A stretch of DNA of 64,000 nt from Linnemannia elongata (lineage: Eukaryota > Mortierellomycota > Mortierellomycetes > Mortierellales > Mortierellaceae). Positions 33,027 to 46,235 of the stretch are shown piece after piece. The translations under genes and the position numbers were made by a program. Where the stretch lies: assembly GCA_036320915.1 (NCBI GenBank), contig JAXBDG010000012.1, positions 124,001-188,000 on the forward strand. The letters are read 5' to 3'. The notes beneath the pieces are model-generated. The model was not told the origin of the DNA. It worked only from the letters and a program-made list of their open reading frames with translations, and ran no database searches. Within the stretch, counting starts at the first letter, position 1. The number at the start of each line of letters is the position of its first letter.

Positions 33027-36000
33027 ATGGCAGGCCTCTTTTCCTCAAAAAAGAACAAAAAGGACCGGGACGACACAAGCAGCACCAACAGCGGCAGCAA
33101 CTACAACAACAGCAACCAAAGATACCAGCAGGGTGGCGGTCGACCCAGCACAGCAAGCCAGAGCCGAGACAACTTTAGTGCCAACAACAGTACCTCCTAC
33201 TCTCAGTCTGAGTACCCCTACAATAACAACAATGGCTCGTTTCAACAGTCTTCGTCGCAACAGCAGTTGAGTAACTACCAGCACCAACACTCTGCGACCA
33301 GTTTCTCGACACACCACTCGAATGGAACGTCTCTTACCAGCGGGCCGTGGTCGTCAGGGATGGTGATGTCGACCAACCCTTTCCCAAGGTTTTCGCATAC
33401 AGCCAGTTTTGTGAACACGGGGAATGATATCTATATCTTTGGTGGGATTGTCAAGGGTTCTGTCCAGAGGGATGTCCATGTCATCGATACCCGTAAGCTT
33501 TTTTTTTCTTTTCTCTTTTCCTCTTATTCTTTGTCTTGGAATAGTGTGTTTTGTTTGTATCTTTACACCATAAGATGATTCCAGCGTGTGTTTGATTGGA
33601 TTTGTCTCTTCTGCCTTGTCTCTGATCCTCCTCCTCTCCCTCTCTTCTGCCCATCTTTCGAGTGGTATGTCTCTCACTTTACTGTTTTTTGGTGATCAAT
33701 GAAGTCGATACTGATCGTTCCTGAATGTGTTTTCTCCCTTATCACACCATAGAGTCGCTGCATTGCCAGATGCTGCCCGTCGGTGGAGATGCCCCCTCGG
33801 CCGCAAACGGTCATACTGCCGTCTCCCTCGGCCAATACATCATGTGTAAGCATTTCTGTTGCCCAAAGCTTTTTTATTCACAAAGCCAACCGTTTTAATA
33901 CCATTTCATTTCATTTTCGTTGGTCCTCCCTTCTACCGTTTGCTTGGCTCTCGGGGTTCTGCAAATGCTCATTCATCCATTCTTTCATTCTTTCATTGAA
34001 CCTGTTACTGTTTGTGGGTATTGTGTGAAGTTACCTGCTAAACCAATCTTCCTTTTCACATGCTACAATCGCTACATATAGATTTTGGTGGCAAGGACGC
34101 AAAGGGCAAGACAAGCGACACCCTCTACGTCTTCCACACCGGACGCAAGGAATGGAACAAGCCCTCCATCCAAAGTCTTCAACCCGCACCCCGTCACTCC
34201 CATGCTGCCTGTGTCATTGGCACTATTATGTATGTCACCTGTGGACAACTCTCGGGATTCTATATGAACGACATTGTCGCCTTTGACATGAAGACCCGTA
34301 AGTCTCTTTCTCGTCTTTGCAAATACCTTTGCTTGTTGCTGTTTGCAAATGTAACATGCTTGTTGCTATTTGGCGCTAGTTCATGCAGGAAGGCGGGCGG
34401 ACAAAAAAATCCAATTGGATGATTTATGATTAATTTGCTCACTTTATCGATCGTCTTTTATTCACCCCCGATCCGATCCACTATCCTTGCTTTTGCTCCA
34501 CGTTCACCCTTTTCCTTGTCACTTGTCGCTATTCTCAACAGTCAACGGCAAGAACCCTGTGTGGACAATGATTGAGCCAAAGTCATCCATGCCTCCCGCA
34601 CGTGCTGGTCACTGTGCGGCTTCCTACGATGGCAAGGTCTACATGTGAGTTCTCTTTCGTTCATCTGTCGTCATTTTTTATTTTGTCGCTACGATTGTAC
34701 ACCTCGAAATCGATCGTTTTGAACTCAGTTTAAATTTTCAAAACAACCTCTCTGTTCTGCTCTGCGCTAATAGTTTCGGAGGAGCAGACGACAAGTACTA
34801 CTACAACGATATTTGGTGCTTTGATCCTTCTAATAAGAGATGGGAGGCAGTCCCAGCATATGGTACCCTGCCCACAAGTCGTCAGGGACACACCTGCGTC
34901 GTAATCGAGGATACTATGTACATTTACGGAGGCATGAACCATGAAGATCAATTGCTTGGAGACCTCTGCGCCTTCAAGTTTACAGGTACACATCATCGTC
35001 TTCTAGCACGGCGTCGGTATCAGTCGTTTGTTAGAGGGTGTATGAGACTAAATAGTCAGCATTTTTTTCTTTTATGAACATAGAGCGCAGGTGGGTTACG
35101 ATTGGTGTGACTGAAGCAGCCTCAGCCCGTACCGAGCACGCCATGTGTAATGTTGGCGACAGGATTTATATCTTTGGCGGCCAGCTGGATCTGAACGCCA
35201 ACGAAGATTCTGGACTTATTCACGTCCTCGAAACTTGTAGGTTTAATCCCCACCTTTTCCTCTAACTTGCACTTTTTCATGAAACATCTCGTTATTCGAT
35301 AAGTTCGAATTTCTAATTAATATTTTCTTTTTGTAATACGTAGCCAAGATTCGCTGGAGTGACCCATCGGGATCACAGAGATCGGCTTACGACAACGAGA
35401 GCACGTCTCGCACAGACTTGGGTATGGATGACAGGAGTTCATCGTACAGCCGGCCCTCACACACAACGGACTCACAGCGCGGTGCAGGACATGACCAGAA
35501 TAGTCACTCTGGTGACTCTCGACGTGGTCCTCATCAGCAACAACAGCAGCAGCCCATTGACAGGTCGGATTCGTATGTCAGTCAACAACAGCATCATCAG
35601 CAGCCTCCACAGTACCAGCAGCAGCAGCAGCAGAGACACCAGAACCAACCCCAGCAGCTGCAACGTCAGCAGGATCATCAGGACCAAGTGTACTCCCAGT
35701 CTGACATGAACGGATCGCGCTCGAGACTCACCCCCGCAGATGACTCCCAAATCGGCCAGCGCTCGCCCTCTCGTTTGAGTATCGAGTTCAATGAGGCCAC
35801 CCATGTGGCACGCCGTAGGACGATTGGAAAGCCCGTCGGGTATGTTGTACCCGAGGCCGAGGTCCGTGGTACTCAGTCGATTGATGAGGTGCGTCGTCCT
35901 CCAGTCAACGAAAGTTTGGATCTGGAAATGTCTCGTGCTAGCCCTGTACATATTCAACGTGCTTCGCTTCATCAGGGTATCCATGGAGGAGGTTCAACAG

Positions 36001-38918
36001 GAGTAGATCCTGAGGATCGTATTGCCGTCGCATATAGCCAATCGAGTGGAATCCGGCAGCAGAAGAGCTCGGCGTCGATCAATGCCCAGTTCTCGCATCT
36101 TGATTTGAACCGTCAGGGATCGAGTGCCAGCTCAGTGACAGAGACTCTTAACCGCCAGGGATCGTATGCCTCAACCGCGACTGCCAACACGACTCAAGTC
36201 AACGGTCGTTCCACCGACTCACGCTCGCCTTTGAGGGTCGTCAACTCTGATCAGGAGTCCGAGATGGTCAACAGGAACTATCATCAGTCGTCATCTTCGT
36301 CGTCCAACAACAGCAGTAGCGAACTCAAGGATCTCAAGCAGAGGGAGCAGTGGCTGATGGCAGAGGTGTCGATGGCTCGCAAAAGGATTGGTGACCGACC
36401 CCTTAGTATGGCGATCATGGCCCTAGAGGATGAGCTGGAGAATTGTGAGGTCGACAGTGAGAAGTATCGCATCATGCAGGCGCTCTTGAATGTCAAGGCC
36501 GAGTTGGAAAGGTCCAAGACCACTATTGCGACCCAGGCGCAGATCGCATCCAACAAGGTCCGTGAAGCCGAGCGTGTTCGGACCTCGGCTCTGCAGGAGG
36601 CTGCCTATCTCAAGGCCAAGGTCAGTGCATTGGAGTCTGGAGAGGTCTCGGCTTTGGTCTCGACAGAGACTGCGAGGGCGATGGATCTGGAAAAGAGGCT
36701 GACGAATGCCATGGCTCAGCTGGACAAGTACGAAGCCCAGTTTGTGCAGTACGAGACTATCTTGGAACATGAGAAGCATTCGAGGGAAGCGGCGGAGGAT
36801 CGTGAACGCGAAGCGTCCTCAAGAGCTGAGGACGCTCAGATTGCTCACACCCGCGCCCTGACAGAGTTGACCAGCCTCCATGAACGTGCTTCAGTTGCTG
36901 AGGCCTCCCTCCGTGAGACCGTGGCCAAGAGCGCCACCAGCGAAGCAGGACTCTCGAGCTACCAGCAGCAGTCCGCAGCCTTGTTCTCGCAGATTTCGAC
37001 CCTCAAGACCACAGTTGAACATCAGAAAAAGTCGCTGGAGAAGGTCAAGATGGCGTACTCTGTTGCCAACGAACGTGCTGAGCATGCTGACAAGATGTGG
37101 AGCCAGTCACGCAAGGATATGGACGAGACCCAGATGGAGATGGCCAGTGTGCGTGCAGATATGGATCGTGCTCAGCGGGAGTCGGAACATTGGAGGTCCA
37201 AGGCCAGCGAGACGGAACTGCTGTGGCAAAAGGCCAAGAAGGAGAACGAGACGATGCGGGCCTTGCTGGAGGATGATATGAATGCCGCCTACAGCCCTAC
37301 GAGTAAGGACAGGAAGCACGACTCGATCATGGCTATCACTTCAGCCTCTCGACTCGCTGAATTGGAACATGAGCTGACGACTCTTCGTGGCTTGCTCAAG
37401 GAGTCCCAGGATGCTCTTACAGTCGCCAACAGGGATTTGGGTGATACTATGTTGCGTCTTTCGCAGCTTGAGCAGACGTCGATGACTGCCAGAGCCGATG
37501 CTGCGACTGCCCAGCGACAATTGACTGAGCATCGTGGCAAGGTCACGATGTTGCAGGCACAGTTGATCCGGAAAGAGGAAGCAATCGAAGAGATGATCAA
37601 GGAGCAGGAGAACAATGAGGCTCAGCTGGGATTGCTCCGTGGAGTCATGAAAGATAACGGTATGCAGGCGGACGACTTTATTCTGGAGGCTTTGAGCAAG
37701 GGTAGCGCTTCTTCTACCGATGGCAGATCTTCGGCGACTGGAGGTGCTGTCTTGCCGTTGAAGCAGAAGGTTCAAGAGGCCGAGAAGCGTGCGGCAGAAG
37801 CGGAGAGACAGGTCGAGGAGTTGACAAAGTTGAAGGTTGGATTGGAAGGGCGTATTCAGCAGTTGGAGGCCGATTACCAGACAGCTATGCATTATGTCCA
37901 GGGCACTGAGACAACGCTCCAACGTCTCCGCGATGAGGCCCAGGCTACCAAGGGGGAGAAGGATGCCCTTCGTGCCAGCTTGAAGGACCTTGAGGCCAAG
38001 CATGCCCAGTGCGCCTCTGGTTCTGGATCAGAGTCGACTGCAGAGTTGGAAGAGGAGGTTGCGGATCTTCATCGTCAGCTGCACAGTTCCCATGAGCGCT
38101 CTGTTGAGCTGGAGAGGCAGATCAAGGCGCTTTCGAAACAGACAGGATCGTACTCACAGGGCCAGTTGGAGGCTGTGGAGCGGACGTTGGCCGAGACCAG
38201 GAAGCAGTTGGATCTGAGCCAGGAGGAGCTGCAGCATGCGCATGAGCTGAACAAGGTGACAGGACAAGAACTGGAAGATGCCTTAGATGCCTTGAAGAAG
38301 AACAAGTCTTCTCCCAATAGCAGTGCAGGATTGGAGGCGTCGATGGAGAATGCACAGAGGACGATTTCGAATTTGCAGAGGACGAACAAGGATCTGGAAG
38401 AACAGTTACGGGCGTCGGAGAACAAGATTTCGTTGCTGTTGGATAACTTCCAGTCGGCTCCCGAGTCTGTTCGGAACAGCGTTGCTTCTTTGAGCGCATT
38501 GATGGGTATTCATGGTGGGTCTGCGGGTGGGGATGATTATATGCGGTTCATGGAGAGTAGTGGACATGGACATGGGCATGGACATGGTGGGCAACAGCAT
38601 GGCCATGGTCAGTATCGTTCGATGACGAACAACTCTTCTTCATATGCAACATCGCCACCATTGTCCGGAATGAGCTCACGGTCACATATGACGAGCCCGT
38701 CGTCGTCGATGTCGGGAGAGTCAATGCGGTCACCGACTTCTTCATCGTTCCAGAGCAGGATGAATGTACGGAGTCATGGTGCTGGAGGAGGAGCGGCTGC
38801 TGGCGGCGGTTCTTCGAGGTCAGAGGCGGGGTCAGCGATGAGCAACTCGCAAAAGTTGGAAGAGTATGAAAAGATGATTGATGAGATGACCAACGCCCGG
38901 CGCCACTATGACGAGTGA
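33027..38918 (+). CDS. Kelch-repeat, coiled-coil cell-polarity protein (Tea1/Kel1-like)
   Basis: Seven exons: 33027-33492, 33753-33845, 34082-34297, 34542-34644, 34774-34985, 35084-35236 and 35344-38918, giving 1605 residues. A Ser/Asn/Gln-rich N-terminus is followed by about six kelch blades between residues 110 and 430, with signatures such as PRFSHTASF, IYIFGGIV, PAPRHSHAACVI, PPARAGHCAASYDG, VYIFGGADD and RIYIFGGQLD. Most introns fall in the kelch part. Then come Gln/His-rich sequence and, from about residue 730 to 1480, long heptad-patterned coiled coil. A His/Gly patch and a Ser/Gly-rich tail end the protein. This order is that of fission yeast Tea1 and budding yeast Kel1, which mark growing cell ends through microtubules and formins. 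It is longer than either. Confidence 0.9.
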
Positions 38919-39387
38919 GGGCAGTAGAAGGGCGTTGTTTTCTTAGACTAATCCCTTTAGACAATTTAAAGTAAAACCTAATAATATCAACTTTACTTGC
39001 AAATGGAATGTGTGATTTTCCAGGTATGATCAATTGAAGCATTGATTGGGTGAGAAAAGAGGCAGAGACACGGTTGATATTTCAAGCGGTGTTGATGGAC
39101 GCTACGGAATGCCCGATCTGATCCGTTCCTGGAAACAGTCACTTTTTGTTTTTCGCCAGGAGGGGGAAATTCGTTAGAAAGCACAAAGCACACGCCTATT
39201 TTGTACTCAAAAACTCTCTCACGCCTACTCAACCTTCCCGTCGCGACATTTCACATACCCCAGGAAGCAAGCAAAACACGGAATCTCGGAAAGCACCGTA
39301 CAAGGAATCAATTCCCCTGACACACACACACACACACGTCCAACAGACACATTACATTACCATCGACAACAACCAAGACAAAAGAAG
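38919..39387. other. Intergenic; promoter of COQ8
   Basis: The 3' region of the kelch gene and the leader of COQ8, with a CA-repeat (ACACACACACACAC) at about 39320. Nothing else is seen. Confidence 0.4.
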
Positions 39388-42204
39388 ATGTCGGCACGTC
39401 GATTCGCAGATGTGCAAGCCCTCGCGACCGTTGGAGCCAATGTCTCGAGGAAGTTTATGGGTCTCGAGATTCAAAACTTGAAGTCCTATGCTGCCACCTC
39501 GAGCCTCCTCAAAAAGTCCTCTTCTGCTACCACCAACACCACTACCGCTTCCTCAACCACAGGAGAATCGACAGAGGCTTCTTCTGCAGCACAGGGAGCA
39601 ACGACGACGACAACAGGGTCAAAAAGGACGTACCAGCCCCCCGCGACGTCATGGATTGATCAATTGTTTACCTCCCCTACACCCATTAAGGCTGCAGTAC
39701 CGTTGGTGAGCAGTAACAGGAGCGTACAGGGACCAGTGTCGAGCGCGGAGCCGTCGTTGCTGGACCCCGAGTTCTTGGCGACCCCTGCAGCACATGGGTA
39801 TACCCGGCACCCCACCGTCGCCACCACCATCCCCCCACCCCCCTCTTCTTCATCAACATCAGCATCACTACCAGGATCGGGATACACGCCCACACCATCA
39901 ACAACAGTATCAACACCCTCAGGAGCAGCAGGGAAGAAAGAAATCCCCATAAACAAGGACGCGCTGGAGACACTGTTGAGGGAGTCTAGGTGGTTGGACT
40001 CGATGGCTGCTGAGGATACTACGGGGTTGAATTGGGGGACAGCGGATTTGGAGCGGGAGTGGGTCAAGAAGGAGAGGTTGGGACCTGGAATGGTTGTTTA
40101 TGAGTCTTTGAATGAGATTCGGGAGGATGGGGAGATCTTGGAGGATGATGATGGAGCAGGAACAGGAGCAAGGCAGGAGGTAGCGGTTGAAGATGTTTCT
40201 TATGTGGCTTCTGGATCTGGATCGGGAGCTTCTTTTGCAGAGCCTGTAACTCCTACAGCAGCGGCGGCAACTGCGACTGCAACGAGGATTGTGGTGTCTG
40301 AGAAACGCGGTGCAGAACCTGTTGTCAAGGCTACTACGACTGCTACTGCTGCTGTTCATGCTCCTGCTGCTGCTGAAATAGACCCTGCGACACAGTTCTT
40401 AGAGGAGGAGATTCGGGCTGAGCAGGTCAAGAAGAACCTGACTGCTGCCGCCATGCCCACTTCTCGTGTTAGCCGTCTCTTGCATTACGGAGGTATGAAA
40501 CTTTTTTATCCTATCGGATATTTTTGGGAGCAAAATCGGTGCATGTCGGTGTAGGGCTTTGGTGACAACAGATAAGGGAAGATCGAGAACAAATGTTGTT
40601 TATTAGGTTTGCATTTATTTACGACAATATTTTCTTACGCTCTCATACGTAATATAGGACTGGCGGCGTCATTGGGAGTAGGAGCATTTACAGAGACGGT
40701 TAGGAGGTCTGTGGGGAGAGGCACTGCGAATGCCGAGTCACCGGTCTTCTTGACGCCTGCAAATATGGATCGGTTGGTTAGTAAGCTCACCCGGATGCGA
40801 GGCGCTGCTCTCAAGCTTGGCCAGATGTTGAGTATACAAGGTACTAATTGTTGTTGTTTATTCGCTCACTGTGAGGGTTTGTTGTTTGAAGACTTGTAAC
40901 TGACTAGCTTGGAAAATACTTGCTTATTTTTTTGGGGGGATGATAGACAACAAGATGTTACCAGCGGAGTTGGAGGAGGTGTTGTTGCGGGTCCAAAATA
41001 GTGCCAACTTCATGCCAGAGAAGCAGATGCGGGTAACGTCATTTTGTTTTCTCTTTACCGCTCGACCTTGTGGGTGCCACAATGATGTATGGGAGGAAAT
41101 TTGACAAGAAAATGACCTACTAACAAGTGTTTTTGTTTGAATTGACATGAATAGAAAGTGATGAGTCAGACGATGGGGTCGAACTGGGAGAGCGAGTTTT
41201 CAGAGTTCGGGATGACACCGATTGCAGCTGCATCGATTGGCCAGGTGCACAAGGCGATCCATCGCGCCACTGGTATGCCCGTTGCTGTCAAAGTGCAATA
41301 CCCTGGAGTAGCCGCCTCGATTGACTCTGACCTTGCCAACATTAAGACCCTGGTTCTGATGTCTAGTCTCCTCCCACGCGGGATGTATCTCGATAACACG
41401 ATCAAGGTTGCGCAGCGCGAGTTGGGATGGGAGACGGATTATTTACGAGAGGCGGATTGTATTGAGGAGTTTGGGAAGCTGTTGAAGGACGATCCGGACT
41501 TTGCAGTTCCCAGACTTGTCAGGGAGGCGTCCGGGCCTATGGTGTTGACGATGGAGTGGATGCAGGGCGAGACGATGATGAAGGCCATGCAGACGCGGGA
41601 TCAGGCTGTCAGGGACCGGATCGGGACTGCAATCATGAGTCTCTGTCTGAGGGAACTGTTTGATTTCCAGTACATGCAGACGGATCCCAACTGGACGAAT
41701 TTCTTGTATAACCCCGTGTCGACCAAGCTGGAGTTGTTGGATTTTGGAGCAACGAGGGGGTTTGAACAGAGGTTTACGAGTCTGTATCTGAAGACTATCC
41801 TTGCTGGCGCGGCGGGGGATCGGGAAGGGTGTTTGAAGCATTCGAGAGAATTGGGGTTCTTGACGGGGGATGAGACGCCTGTGATGGAAAATGCGCATAT
41901 TGAGTCATTGTTGACGCTCTCGGAACCCTTCCAGGAGAGCGCGCCAGATTTGTATGATTTCAAATACCAGACGATTACGCAGAGGGTCAAGGACCAGATC
42001 CCGACGATGTTGAGGTATAGGTTAACGCCGCCACCGGATGAGACGTATTCGATGCACAGGAAGATGGCGGGTGCGTTTTTGTTGTGTAGTAAGTTGGGGG
42101 CTAGAGTGGAGTGCAAGAAGATGTTTAGGGATATTACGGGAAGATATAGAGAAGATGCTGTTGATGGGCGGAGAGGGGCTGATCAAGGGCGGGGGAGGTT
42201 TTGA
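39388..42204 (+). CDS. COQ8: COQ8/ADCK3 atypical kinase for ubiquinone synthesis
   Basis: Four exons: 39388-40492, 40658-40840, 40947-41032 and 41155-42204, giving 807 residues. The C-terminal half has the whole UbiB/COQ8 signature: KLGQ at about residue 421 (the KxGQ motif that occludes the substrate site), AAASIGQVH (the Ala-rich nucleotide loop), VAVKVQYPGV (invariant Lys), ETDYLREADC, QTDPNWTNFLY and LLDFGATRGF (metal-binding Asp). COQ8 is an ATPase/kinase at the mitochondrial inner membrane that supports the coenzyme Q biosynthetic complex. The N-terminal about 340 residues are Ser/Thr/Ala-rich and longer than usual, presumably including the mitochondrial import signal. Confidence 0.95.
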
Positions 42205-43065
42205 GTTGGTTTGCCCAAGAGAATGAACGTGTGTCGAATAAAAAATAGACGCGTTATTTTCTTCATACATACACGTTGTGTGACGTCAACTGTACGCGCT
42301 GCGTGTTGAATAGCTGGAGCTTTATGGTCTTGCGTTTTGTAGGAACGATGTGGCTCATCCAATGTGCTCTGTCTGCGACCAATATGATTGCCTCTCTCGC
42401 CTCAGGCTAGGCGTGGGCTTGCACGTTTCTCCTCTGGCTCCCTCTTCACTTGATCCCGGTCTTTTTTTTTTTATGTCCCCTCTCTGTATGCTTGATCCCT
42501 TTGTCATTTTAAGGTTTCTGTCCCTGCCCTTGATCTTACTTTGCATTTCTCCTTTCTCACTCTACCCTCGTGTCCCTCCTTTCTCTGCTCTTGACCCTTT
42601 CTAACTCGTTCCTTAACCTGCCTTGTTTATCTCGCGTCCCTCTTTGCTTTCTTTCTGACCTCGAGCCCCTCCTCATTTTCCTGATGCCTTTCGACTCTTG
42701 TCACGAAAAAAAAAACCACTCTTTCTGTCGCTGACAGCCATTTGCCTTTCTCATTACTCCTGTCCGGCAGTTTTTCCTTATGCAACAACAAATCTTCTTA
42801 GTACAATATGAAACATACACGGATCTCACAAACCTACGACACCAACATCCCATTCATAAAACGTCCCGCTCATATGAACTCAACCCCATCGTTTCGACAT
42901 GGATTAATAACAGGTTCAGAGGAACAATTCGCGGTGTCATGATGTTAGTCCGCGTTGCGCATAATTGGGGAGATGAAGAATTACAAGGGGGATATTGATG
43001 TAGTCTTTTATTTTAAGACAGCGTACGCGGTAGAGAAAAGGAAAAAATATCGGCTCGGGGCCAAT
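42205..43065. other. Intergenic; C/T-rich, no gene seen
   Basis: Between COQ8 (plus) and the lectin gene (minus), so it holds two 3' ends. From 42430 to 42700 the plus strand is C/T-rich with no motif-bearing frame. Confidence 0.4.
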
Positions 43066-43479
43066 TTACAGAGGGACGATCTCCCACATCTGCTTGAAAT
43101 CATCGTTATCGCGACGAACCAGGGAGACAGTCGAGCCCTCGGCCTTGGCGTTAACACCAATGACAAGGTCCTCATCGTCCTTGGCGCTGATGGTGTAGTC
43201 GTAGTATTCGTATCTTTGCGCATCGGAACCCTGGCCATGGACCTGGGCAATGCTGACACCGGGGTTGAGACCTCCAGCGGTCAAGACGAGACCACTCTTG
43301 AGGTTCTTGATCTGACCTTCCTCGTAGACCCACTTTTGGTTGTCGTTATCGGACTCGTGACGACGGCTGGGCCAGACGATGATCTCTGCACCGGAATCGA
43401 CGGAGCCTTGCTTGACATCGATCACCAGGTTCTCGTCGCGAAGCTGGATCTGGAAAGGGCCGCTGGGGAAGTTCTTCAT
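43066..43479 (-). CDS. Ricin-B-type beta-trefoil lectin, single domain
   Basis: 137 residues in one exon, the size of one beta-trefoil. MKNFPSGPFQIQLRDENLVI opens a first repeat, and QxW-type signatures appear as NQKWVYEEGQIKN and QMWEIVPL. Hydrophobic spacing such as LVLTAGGL and LVIGVNAKAEGS fits the three-lobed fold. There is no signal peptide, so it probably acts in the cytosol, as many fungal lectins do, often binding galactose-type glycans in defence. No catalytic or toxic chain is attached. Sugar specificity cannot be read. The upstream region has TTTATAGC at about 43620. Confidence 0.85.
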   Translation of the reverse strand: MKNFPSGPFQIQLRDENLVIDVKQGSVDSGAEIIVWPSRRHESDNDNQKWVYEEGQIKNLKSGLVLTAGGLNPGVSIAQVHGQGSDAQRYEYYDYTISAKDDEDLVIGVNAKAEGSTVSLVRRDNDDFKQMWEIVPL

Positions 43480-44741
43480 GATGGATAGGAAGGTGGGGGT
43501 GAGAGGTTGAGGGTGTGGGTAAAGAAGAGGGTGAGAGGTTGAAGGTATAAGTAAAAAAGAGGGTGAGAAGGAAAGGGATTAAGAGAAGAAAAAAAATAGT
43601 AGGGAGAAAAAGGATACGATTTATAGCTATCACCCAGGCAGGGTGAAAAGAGAAAGGGATGGCATCTTTTCCGTGGGAACATTTCAAGTGTCATATCAAT
43701 CCCCTTTCTAAGGTATGGTAAAAAAGAAAAGCGCTGTATGATCCTTGTAGATGCTCGAGTATAGACCCTATGGACCTTGGACGTCACGTCACGAACACTC
43801 TTGTGCGATTTTGCCTTTGGATGAGGGCACAATTGCCACACGTAAAGGGAGTAATTCGTAATCATGCAAGGTGTTCAATTTGTCCTTATAGAGTCATGGC
43901 TCACTGCATCAGGCATTATCCAAGTATAGTCTTTGATGTTTGTCCTTTCCTTTAGGGTCGGGCATGCTCCAGTTGATACTCCAATTGCAGCTTCACGATG
44001 GATGAATGGACACTCTCACCGGTGAATGATTGGACACTCCCAGCTATGCTCCAGTCGATCTAACGTCATCAGTTCTGGGCTCAAATTGTTAACCCACAAA
44101 TCCAGTCACCTTTTCCATCGACTCCGCTGTACTTGCTACTATACCCTCAATTCTCTCCTCAGTTCCCTTGAAATTTTCTTGTGCAACCATAGCAGTCAAT
44201 GCATCTTTTTACCAATCCAATCCAATCCAATCCAAAAAAAAAAAAAAAAAAAAAAAAAAAACATATGCAAAGCAAGAGGTCACAGCGACAATGCAACGCA
44301 AAAATGGTGATAGCAACAAAAAAAAACAAACGCAACGTAAAAGGAAAAGCGGAAAGCATGAAAAAATTTCTTCCTTTTCTAAGTCCCCTTGAAGTGACAA
44401 GCCTTTTAGTCCATGGAGTGGTCCAAAAGCCAAAAAAAACCTATCTCAAGTAAGCACACTTTAATCATTAATTCTATTCTTACACCGGTTTTCACCCCTA
44501 ACCGTACACACCAATTACCACCAAGGATCTTAACGTAGCCTAGATCCTGCTCACCATTACCCCAGTACTCCAAATGAACATACCACCCCCTGTTTTGTCG
44601 GTTGTGTTACCATCCATTTTCCCCCATCATATTCACACTTGATCTCGGAATGTCTACAGTAAATCAGGTTTTGTATTATGCAAAAGGTATCGCTCGACTA
44701 TTAACCCTTGGTTTGTCACGAAAATTTCTGTAAATCTGCGT

Positions 44742-44776
<35 letters not shown>

Positions 44777-45320
44777 AGTACTACTCTCATATACCATCAT
44801 ATGTCCAACAATCAGAAAAGGAGTGGGTTTTTTGTGGGGGACGTTGAGAATCGAATCTTGGGTGTGGGGCCTTTGTTCTTTTTTTTTTTTTTTTTTTGTT
44901 TTACTCTTCAGATCCATTAGGATCACGTGTGTGGGTCGGCTAGGGCCTGGCTATTACTGGATCGACCGTCAATTGCTATGGCATCTTGCAAAGCCATGAC
45001 GAGTATTAAGTATAAAACATGTGCAATATGCAACATAATACTCTAGCTTAAGGTGTTGATAAGGATGATAATGTCAAGGAGTAGCTGAAAAGAATGGGAA
45101 GGCTAACTTATCAGCCTCCTCGGTGGGGGAAGCGACGGTAACTTGAACGTCAGCAATGTCAAGGAGTGAAAGTGAAAAAACTCCCAAGGTCAGGGTTCAT
45201 GAATGGGTCGGGCGAAGTTGAGTAAGTTAATTGAGTCAAGAGATAGAATGGGGGAAGAAAAAAGGTCGATTTCGGGCGAAGGAGTGGTAATAAGACAACC
45301 CGGTAAACCACTCAATAGTA
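43480..45320. other. Intergenic with long A and T runs
   Basis: Contains a CCAAT-repeat (four ATCCA units near 44214-44235) followed by about 30 A at 44236-44261, T-runs at 44743-44775 and 44879-44897, and no convincing gene. Frames crossing these runs are artefacts. Confidence 0.5.
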
Positions 45321-45659
45321 CAGTCGAAAGTGGTTTTTATGGCCAGTTTGATAGTGAAAATGGCCATAAAAATTAATTGGAACATTTGAATCGACCTCCA
45401 TAAAAGATTATTCATAACCAGTGCCAAATATTTAGTGCACATGAGAGAAGACGCCTAGTCGTAAATCTTACTTTCTGAGGAGATTAGGTGAAGGAGGTGT
45501 TGATGGAAGTAAGATTTACGACTAGGCGTCTTCTCTCATGTGCACTAAATATTTGGCACTGGTTATGAATAATCTTTTATGGAGGTCGATTCAAATGTTC
45601 CAATTAATTTTTATGGCCATTTTCACTATCAAACTGGCCATAAAAACCACTTTCGACTG
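45321..45659 (+). mobile_element. Fold-back MITE, perfect 153-bp arms, TA-flanked
   Basis: Left arm 45321-45473 and right arm 45507-45659 are exact reverse complements, separated by 33 nt. The ends read CAGTCGAAAGTGG, and TA dinucleotides flank them (45319-45320 and 45660-45661), so this is a Tc1/mariner/pogo-type non-autonomous element. Within each arm the TATGGCCA segment occurs twice in opposite orientation. Perfect identity implies very recent insertion or gene conversion between arms. Confidence 0.93.
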
Positions 45660-45765
45660 TACGTAAAAAAAAAAAAAAAAAAAAAAAAGGCACGCTGCGT
45701 CGTTTTCGTTGGATGACTAGGGTCCCTCTCCTAACCTATTTTCATGTAAACGTCGTTGAAGCGAG

Positions 45766-45797
<32 letters not shown>

Positions 45798-46184
45798 CGA
45801 GAAAGATGCAAATTGGTATCCTTGACAAACTAAGGGATAATAGGAGCAAAAAGTAAAAGGACATAACAGGAAAATGGAGGGAAGCGAGGTTGCGTTCATG
45901 ACAGTTAGCACGATAGGGGAACTTCAAAGGAAAAAAGAAGGATAAGGTAGAATAAGGACTGGCAACGTGCTGCCATTTATTTTCTTTAGGTTGAACGAGG
46001 GATGTAGCTGTAAGCGGTTGATCAACACAGGTACGCGCCTGGGAGCTCAGCGGACCGGAAATCAACCTGATCATCCGTACACAACCCACTCGCCAAGCTA
46101 TATGTTCGATTGTCCATAACACGCCCGAAAGAAAGAGAAAGAAAGAAAGAGAGAAAGAGAGAGATGTTGCTCATGCAATGATCC

Positions 46185-46235
46185 ACTGAGATTAATCCCA
46201 TTGTTCTAGATCTTTTAGTAAGAGCAACATCTCTC
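46185..46235 (+). pseudogene. Scrap of the large-subunit rRNA 3' end
   Basis: CTGAGATTAATCCCATTGTTCTA on the plus strand matches the terminal bases of LSU rRNA as seen in the larger copy at 61873-62411. The next bases, ending AACATCTCTC, also resemble that copy's downstream flank. The scrap sits in a small inverted repeat made by GAGAGATGTTGCTC and its complement. Confidence 0.5.

Noticed and set aside
35472..35984. 170-codon minus-strand ORF opposite the kelch gene
   Set aside because: Antisense of Gln/His-rich coding sequence; no motif.
37341..38003. 220-codon minus-strand ORF rich in Leu
   Set aside because: Reverse strand of coiled-coil coding DNA, where Gln and Glu codons read back as Leu, Ser and Phe.
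42955..43488. 177-codon plus-strand ORF
   Set aside because: Antisense to the lectin gene, which has clear QxW motifs.
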